Below, one piece after another: positions 57,580 through 64,000 of a stretch of DNA of 64,000 bases. Origin of the DNA: Agrypnia vestita (Eukaryota; Arthropoda; Insecta; Trichoptera; Phryganeidae). The stretch spans positions 124,001 through 188,000 of the forward strand of contig JADDOH010004230.1 of the NCBI GenBank assembly GCA_016648135.1. The letters run 5' to 3'. A program made the position numbers and the translations under genes. Every line of letters begins with the position of its first letter. The stretch's first letter is position 1. The notes under the pieces are model-generated. The model saw nothing but the letters and a program-made list of their open reading frames with translations, did not search any database and was not told where the DNA came from.

Positions 57580-58020
57580 CCCCAGGGGCTGGCCCCCTCC
57601 GCGGCTCCCGAGGGTTCATCACTTATGCCGGCCGTGTTGCCGCTTCGTGCATGTAAAGTGGTCGGAGAGAAGAGGATTTTTTCGGAGTGCGCAAATGTGA
57701 TTTGGTTTAACAAGTTATGTGTCCGACCATTCGTGGGCTCATTAGCATGGGATCGGCGTTCGGCCCCTCCGCTTCTCCCGGCCGCCCCCTGCAGATCGCG
57801 TTAGCCTATCTGTTACCGAAGCTTCCACCTCACCCGGCCTGCCGCCCTTGCAGATGTCACGGTGACAGTTACGGAACGTGCAGAAGGGGAATCTCGCAGC
57901 CAGTCTCACTTTTGACAAATCCTCGTGCGGCACGCACCGCGACCACTGCTGAGTCGAAGCGTGCTCCACTTTTCTTACACTTCTCAGAACACTAGCGCAA
58001 TCAGTCTCGAGTGACCTTAA
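57580..58020. promoter_or_regulatory. GC-rich upstream region of gene E
   Basis: Far more GC-rich than the DNA on either side, non-repetitive and without a credible ORF of its own. It contains the palindrome GTCACGGTGAC at 57856-57866, which could bind a dimeric factor. It probably holds proximal regulatory sequence; no site is proven. Confidence 0.4.
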
Positions 58021-58227
58021 AAAAGATCTGATGTTCCTCGCGTTGAAGATTTTCTCTACGGTGTCGTCATAATATGGTGATGGAAGAAGCCAATTTTAAA
58101 TCAGTGAAAAATTATTTACGTTTAGACCCCTAAACATAACCTAAGGGAGATTATCAATACTTATTAATCTATTCGCGGTTTTTAACGAATATGTGGGTTT
58201 TTAATATTAATTTATATCAGTTGTACG

Positions 58228-58380
58228 ATGTGTTTACTTAGTGATCCAGTGGTCGGAGGTTTGAGCCGGAGAGACCGGCGAGTCCTATTTTCGCAACTCG
58301 AGCGATTAGCTTGAGCTTGAAATTAGTAAGGACTCTGATGTGACACGTATTCCGTGTAAGCATCTCTATTAAAAAAATAA
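58228..58380 (+). repeat. tRNA-derived SINE, diverged copy
   Basis: GTTTACTTAGTGATCCAGTGG, GGAGGTTTGAGCCGG (box B-like), tail TCGAGCGATTAGCTTGAGC and GACACGTATTCCGTGTAAGC as in 35427-35605. Confidence 0.65.
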
Positions 58381-58389
58381 GTTTTATTT

Positions 58390-59680
58390 ATTTGTTGATA
58401 CCATAATTTCCTCCGTAATCTGGACTCTATAAACTACATTCCGTACATAAAAAAATTATTTTCCAATATGACACTTTTCTGTCACATTGAAAATAAATTT
58501 AGTAATCTAATCTATAGCATAATTTTGATACAAACGAATAATAAAAACAAATTATAAGTAATAATCTCCCTTAACTGAAATAGGTAGGAAATACGGCTTG
58601 ATATCAAAAGTTTTTGCCCTTAATAATGTTTGTTTTTTGCGTGCCATTATTTCAATTCTATGTAAATTGGGAATATATTAAAGGAACTTAAATTATTTTA
58701 GTTAGTGATTTGATTACTACGCCGTGTCCTTACTTGGTGATAGATATTTCACGATTATTTTTCTACGTATCGCTTCTTTGGACACAAATTTATCTTGCTT
58801 TACCTGTGCTTTCTAGTTTTCACGCGATTCATGCGTTACATGGTAAGGTTATATTTTTCGAGCGTATTATGGAGTAGTATGTTCGTCGTCAGTGTGTAAA
58901 CTTTTTCTCACGAAATATTTTTATTTAAATATAGGTATTTATCAAAATGATACTACATAATTATATGATGTGTAAAGAATATTAATTTATCAAGATAACG
59001 TAATAAAATAGATAATTTTTATCCACATAATCAATCATTATTTTTGTTTCTGCTTTTATGTGCATTTGTGTCCGATACATGACATACCGTTTTTTTTTTC
59101 ACTGTGTTTGCCTATGTTTGTTTACGTCACTTGACATTACCACTATAATTTATAATTTTGTACGTAAATAAAAATATTTTACATACAAAGTGTGTATAAC
59201 ATAGTGAAAATTTTGATTATTTTTACATGCTTTTATTTAACTCTCTTTGTCTGCTTGTGGTGGAATCTTTTAATTGGTTTTTCACTAACTTCCCGACTAG
59301 CTAGAGGTCTGTCAACATTTAAGTAAACTGAATGATTGTACATTATTAATTAATTTTCGACATGATTTGGTAATTATTTCGCTTAAAATTAATAATTTTC
59401 CATTATTATTGAGCGCTCACTCATATAGTTTAGCGTTAAATTTGGATGAGCACTTTAAAAATGGACAATGTATGCAAGGAAAGCGCGTAAAAAATGTCTT
59501 CAATTTATTTATGTTTATTTATTTCATAATTTAGATTTTCAATGATATTTTATTTCTCTAAATTAATCTATTTTTAAATAATAAACTGAATTATGGGAAA
59601 TATGAAGACCGAAATCTTTATAACCGTTATATAACCACATAACCGATATAACCGCTTCCTTTTTAAGCTACATAATATTA
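58390..59680. other. AT-rich intergenic DNA, nothing recognised
   Basis: No ORF of note, no repeat boundary seen. Confidence 0.45.
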
Positions 59681-59699
59681 TGCATTCCATTCTCCGCAA

Positions 59700-60204
59700 A
59701 TAATAGACAACTAACACTTCGCTCAGCATCAACATCTAATACAAATAGGTTAGCTGAAGTGAATCGCGTCCACAAAACTAATTTCGGTGATCGTGCTTTC
59801 GCGGTGGCTGGACCAAAGTTATGGAACAAACTACCTAATAAACTGAGACAGACAGACAGCCTACCACAGTTCAAAAAACAACTTATGACGCATTTATTTA
59901 GTTAGTTAGTTAGTTAGTTATTTAGACAATCCTATAAAAACCTATAGAATCTGACCACAACAACGCTAGCTAATGTTTTCCACTCCTATTGTGCACTCCG
60001 CGAAAACATCTAATTCTTTCAGGCACTTCCAACTATTATAGTACTCAATGTTAATTCCATTTCTTGTACGCCACCTAGTAAATAAGTAATATTAAATAAG
60101 TTTTTTCTTTTCTAGCAGTAAGTTGTTTTGTAAGATAATAATTTTTCTGTGTAAAGCGCCCTTGAGGTGAGTATTCGCGAAAACGGCGCTATATAAGTTA
60201 TCCA

Positions 60205-60260
<56 letters not shown>
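59700..60260 (+). mobile_element. L2/CR1-type LINE C-terminal end with GGCGCTATATAA tail
   Basis: Plus strand ORF fragment: RQLTLRSASTSNTNRLAEVN, RVHKTNFGDRAFAVAGPKLW, NKLPNKLRQTDSLPQFKKQL, MTHLFS-stop. GDRAF.VA.P.LWN.LP..LR....L..FK..L.THLF is the classic C terminus of this LINE group. The 3'UTR has TAAAGCGCCCTTGAGG and GGCGCTATATAAGTTAT, then (ATT)n at 60206-60260, the usual tail. Confidence 0.9.
60206..60260 (+). repeat. (ATT)n microsatellite, LINE tail
   Basis: About 18 perfect units directly after the L2-type 3'UTR. Confidence 0.95.
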
Positions 60261-60589
60261 GTATGTACTCGTGACTGATACACTAGTATTTTCTGGGTCC
60301 GCAATTTGTTGGTAGTTCTGGAATCGCAATATGTTTGTTGCTCTATGAAAATTTAATGTAATTTTTCAAACAACTTTATAAAAATTATGTAGGTACTATA
60401 ATACTAAAGATTATGTTTTAGAAAGTTTAGTTGCCGCCTATGGAACAAACAAGAAAAATTGTTGCGTGCTCCATATTTCACAGGCGCTTTGGGCAGGCAA
60501 TTTTCTAACATGAAGTTTCGAAACTATGTAAATTGGTAAAAAATATGGATTGCAGTAAAACCTTATATTTTAAATGTTTATAGCCAAGT

Positions 60590-60775
60590 TCTTGTTGGTT
60601 AAGTGGTTAAGACATCACGTAATGATTCAGTGGTTGGGTTTTAGGCCTCGTTCTAGAAAAGCAGCAAGTTAGTACTGTTTATTTATAGCACAAGCATTTT
60701 GTTTAGTTTGATAATAGTTAGAATACTAATACGAGACGTATTCTATCTCTATTAATTAAAGAAAAATAACGTTAA
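60590..60775 (+). repeat. tRNA-derived SINE, copy with weakened box B
   Basis: GTTGGTTAAGTGGTTAAGAC head, TAATGATTCAGTGGTTGGG, tail AGTTAGTACTG, GCACAAGCATTTTGTTTAG, AGACGTATTCTATCTC. Confidence 0.65.
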
Positions 60776-61274
60776 TTTTATGTATCATAATTATTCATTT
60801 AATTAATTTATTATTTATTGATTAAATAAGCAACGTGGTTGATTACTTTGACGTCCATCAAATGTATGGACTTCACTTTGCCAGGACTACATCACAAAGT
60901 TCAGTGTGTATCCTACGAAGATATAATCGAACCGGTCAATTCCAAATTAATCAATATTCTAAATATACTTTAAATATTTTAACTGTTGAGTGTTAGTTGC
61001 AGTTATATGTATAACATATTTTTATAAACAAATATTATTATTATAAAACAATTAAGATTAATCACAATGATAAACAGAAAAACCTATCTATCGAAAAAAA
61101 ATAGTTTCAATAAAATGAGTAATACTGTTATCATGTTGATTATTCCATAAATAAATAATGATTTTATTGATAAAAAGTATACCTACCACAAAGTTATTTT
61201 GCTATTATTGAAGAAAATAAATATTTACCACCAAACTCGGAATACTCTCTTACCGGATGATTGAGTAACAATAT

Positions 61275-61700
61275 AGTCAAACATAATAATTTGGTTATCT
61301 GTCCATCTGTCTACGTAACTTCGTGTAACGTTCGTAATTTTTCCGATTTCACGGCTAAAAAAACCTGATTAAACGGCCGGAGATGGGGTTTGAACCCCGG
61401 GCCAGCAAACTCGAAGACGGCACAATAGCGATGTTGCTATCGCCGATCTGCCTGCATCTCCCGTCAAAAATACAGTACATATAAGACAAAGCAAAGACGC
61501 GAACCATCTCATGTTCCACCTAATCGCCAGGGTTTAACTGCCAGCAGGGGAAATATAAAAAAAATAATGTTTAAATATTTTGAAAAAAATTCTTTATTAC
61601 TATTTCATTTGGGTGTCGGCAATACATAAGTAAATAGTTATTCTTTAGGAACCGGTATGTAAAAGTACCGTCATTTTCAACGGGTTACAGCTGGTATAAA
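61275..61700 (-). repeat. Composite dispersed repeat with tRNA-like core
   Basis: The ends are the reverse of the ACTAGCCGTAACCCGTC / CAACGAAATTATTA repeat (right end GTACCGTCATTTTCAACGG, left end AATAATTTGGTTATCTGTCC). Inside, 61380-61475 on the minus strand reads GACGGGAGATGCAGG ... GGGGTTCAAACCCC ... TCTCCGGCC with a box B and near-complementary ends. This shows the family has a tRNA-like head region in its long copies and is a SINE. Confidence 0.65.
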
Positions 61701-62390
61701 ATAATTGGTAACGCTTTTTCCCGCCTAGAGGAGTTTCGGGGTTAGGTGGTAATTGTATTTTTTTCACGAATAGATTTTTTCTGTAAATCCTTCAAAATTA
61801 TTCGTATAAAAATATTTTTATTTTTAAATATTTAATTAAAAATACATTGGACATCCGTTGGAAGTTATGAATTGATTGCCTCATGACTGATATTAGTTTA
61901 AAAAATTTCTCAGATTTTTATGGCCGTTCAAAAACTTCTGTGTGTAGTTTGGTTTGGTTTTGTAGTTCTGTGTAGGCCAAATATGTCAGATGTATACGAC
62001 AGAATATCCCAGAAAAATAACAGAAAAATTCGTCAATTTTTTAGGAATTTGGTCAATCTTTGCCAATCTGTTATACCCAACGCTTCTATAATTTCGTATA
62101 TCAAAACTTTTTCGACTTTCATATAGTTTTTGTCCCGTGGATCGTTTTTAGCGTTTGTTTTGATCCTTAAGTGATGAAAACAAATATATTACATATTTTT
62201 CTAATAATACGAGTTTTTTATAATAAATATGGGGGGGGGGGGGGGTTATTGGGTGTTTTGAAAAGTTAAAAAAGAGAGATCTTAATTTCATTAATATATA
62301 GTGATGTGTACATTTTATGACAAATAATTCGTGTATTTAAATTATTTTTTTAAAATAATTATAGATCAGTTTTGAATCTGTATTTACAAA
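61700..62390. other. AT-rich DNA with a G homopolymer
   Basis: A run of 15 G at 62231-62245, out of character with the AT-rich surroundings. No gene. Confidence 0.6.
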
Positions 62391-62444
62391 AATGGGAATC
62401 TTATGAAGTGAGGGGTATAAAAACAAATGCAACAATATCCAAAA

Positions 62445-62616
62445 ACATTTAATGCAGTCATCGAGGATTACTAATATAGTTTGTACTGAGTTCAAGATAT
62501 GATAAGAAATATTATAGCCTATAAATCTATAGGATGATTTTGGAAAGAAGAGATTCATAAAATGGAGAATTAAGTATATTTTAAATTAGTAATCCTCGGT
62601 GACTGCATTCAAAACA
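62445..62616. mobile_element. MITE family 3, second copy
   Basis: AATGCAGTCATCGAGGATTA at the left and TAATCCTCGGTGACTGCATT at the right, inverted; interior unlike the copy at 3714-3994. GAGGGGTATAAAAAC near 62411 may be the outer left terminus. Arms 35-40 bp. Confidence 0.75.
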
Positions 62617-62619
62617 TTT

Positions 62620-63455
62620 TTTCTTAGTTTTATTTCATTTTCAAAGGTGCATATCGGGACGGAGAATAATTTAAAAATATATATATATGCATAATATTTT
62701 ACTGTTTCTTTATGATTTAAATAAAGAAGTAAAGAGAATGTATTTAAACTATATTAAACAATGTTATTTCACATTAATGTTACTTTTTAAAAAAAAATTA
62801 TTAATTATTTTTATTTTAAATACAAATAAATATACAAATATAATAAAAAACAAGAAAACAATATAAACTGAAAGTCTCCAGGCAGCAAAAGCATTCTGGT
62901 ATAAGGAGATATCAAAAAGTATACATATCTAGTTAATAACTATAAATAATACAGAAGAAGCATACACAATAAATTTAACACTTAACAACTTTAAATTACA
63001 GACAAACACATCAAATTTTTTAAATATCGTGATTTATGAATTATCTCCTCCACAGCATAAGTCTTTTGAGCTTCTTATTGAAGAGCCTATATAATTTATG
63101 TTCTTCATATTACTAGGAAGTCCATTACATTATATAACTCAGCAGCTGTATTGAGGAATCCAAGTTATTCTATATCAGTTCTCGGTATATTCATTCTTTT
63201 ATGATCTCTTTAAGTTCTTCTTTTTAATCTGTCAATGTTCTGGCCGATTATATAAGTTAAAAAGGATAAGTCGTTAAATCATTTTTAACTACTAAAATAT
63301 TGAACTAGTTTTTTTTTAACAAGATTTAAATCACGGCAATTGACTTGTTTAATTGAATTTATAATTTCCATGTAAGTTCAATCAAATGCAATTTTTTAAG
63401 TGGCTTATCTCCATAACTATTGATGTTAGGTCATTAATGTCACAACATTTGCGAC
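62620..63455. other. AT-rich intergenic DNA
   Basis: A stretch near 63040-63240 may be a decayed LINE on the minus strand (AAELYN-like peptide), too weak to call. Confidence 0.35.
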
Positions 63456-63464
63456 TCGTAATTA

Positions 63465-63625
63465 AGGCAGAAGTATATTTTTTTAAATATAGAGAGGAAT
63501 ACTTACTATTTTCAAAATAAGTCAAAAGGCTTGTGCAATAAAACTAGGAATAACATGCTGGTGTCCTGGAATGGGGCTTGAACTCCCGGCCACCAGATTA
63601 CGAGGTCACGACCACTACACCAACT
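63465..63625 (-). repeat. tRNA-derived SINE, reverse copy
   Basis: Minus strand: AGTTGGTGTAGTGGTCGTG, ACCTCGTAATCTGGTGGCCG, GGAGTTCAAGCCCCATTCC, AGGACACCAG, then the tail. Head to tail match with 35427-35605. Confidence 0.8.
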
Positions 63626-63721
63626 TGCTACTCTACCCATAATGATTGTGAGCTAGCTCAGTTACCCTGTATAAGAGTATATATTTATGTTAAGAAAGGA
63701 GATGGAAACGCTTGTGCTACG

Positions 63722-63815
63722 AATTTAGGACCAATTTTCTGGTCTCCTGGAATGAGGTTTGAACCGACGAACACTGGATCATTAGACGAAAGCCTTAACT
63801 ACACTACCAGGAACT
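63722..63815 (-). repeat. tRNA-derived SINE, reverse copy, truncated
   Basis: Minus strand: GTTCCTGGTAGTGTAGTTAA, GTCTAATGATCCAGTG, GTCGGTTCAAACCTCATTCC, AGGAGACCAGAAA, and a short tail (AGCACAAGCGTTTCC). Two copies within 350 bp in the same orientation. Confidence 0.75.
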
Positions 63816-64000
63816 TTTTCATGTGTTTTGTATAATCAATTCTCCTGAGTTTCATCTCACACTCATTCTCGTGTTTCAAGCTTTGCTTTGTTATAAACTA
63901 AACGACGGCCAGACCTACGTTACAATATCAAACCTGAAATATTTTCTGTAGACGTAAACTATAGTATGTAAGGAGGTTAAGATATTATGACATTTGAGTT

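Noticed and set aside
61380..61475. Possible tRNA gene on the minus strand
   Set aside because: Good box B, but the acceptor stem is mismatched and it is embedded in a dispersed repeat; left as SINE core.

Overview
This window looks like a stretch of an insect nuclear genome. It is AT-rich, its genes carry GT-AG introns, and it is crowded with eukaryotic transposon remains: RTE-, Jockey/CR1- and L2-type LINE tails, Penelope-like GIY-YIG fragments, tRNA-derived SINEs and palindromic MITEs. Insect rather than another animal is suggested by a DUF4774-type secreted protein, by glycine-rich secreted proteins of cuticle/silk/adhesive style, and by TATA plus TCAGT-like initiators. The order cannot be fixed from sequence alone.

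Five protein genes are recognisable, all on the minus strand and all secreted. Four form a family spread over about 33 kb. Gene A (signal exon 672-738; the rest lies off the left edge) is the least certain member. Gene B (2288-8033), gene C (13705-17022) and gene D (28317-33476) share one plan: a 49-67 nt signal-peptide exon ending in phase 1; a large GC-rich exon with the motif (R/K)RVARGYGG at its start, a glycine repeat in the middle and a Ser/Ala tail (ASASSSS) at the end; a phase-2 intron; and a tiny terminal coding exon. In C and D that last exon codes only for the end of a Gly codon, His-His and stop. R-V-A-R before GYGG reads as a furin-type cleavage site, so the proteins may be made as pro-proteins. 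A, C and D share a near-identical core promoter (TATATAAGGCT, then YCAGAGT about 31 nt later), and A and D share a further block upstream. These proteins may be extracellular structural or adhesive materials, or glycine-rich antimicrobial peptides; the sequence does not decide.

The fifth gene, E (56359-57411), is a two-exon secreted protein with an acidic middle and a C-terminal DUF4774-like domain. It has a TATA box, a perfect TCAGT initiator and a poly(A) signal. A small plus-strand ORF with a signal-like N terminus and a nearby AATAAA (55629-55850) is a possible sixth gene.

The rest is transposon-derived or unrecognised AT-rich DNA. From 8.3 to 13.4 kb there are RTE remnants, a MITE with clear terminal inverted repeats and LTR-like repeats. 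From 17 to 28 kb there are LINE 3' ends, MITEs and an 86-bp tandem repeat. From 33.7 to 55.4 kb there are RTE, Penelope-like and dispersed repeats plus a decayed reverse transcriptase that still shows YADD. From 58 to 64 kb there are SINEs and an L2-like LINE tail with an (ATT)n end. No tRNA, rRNA or CRISPR array was found.
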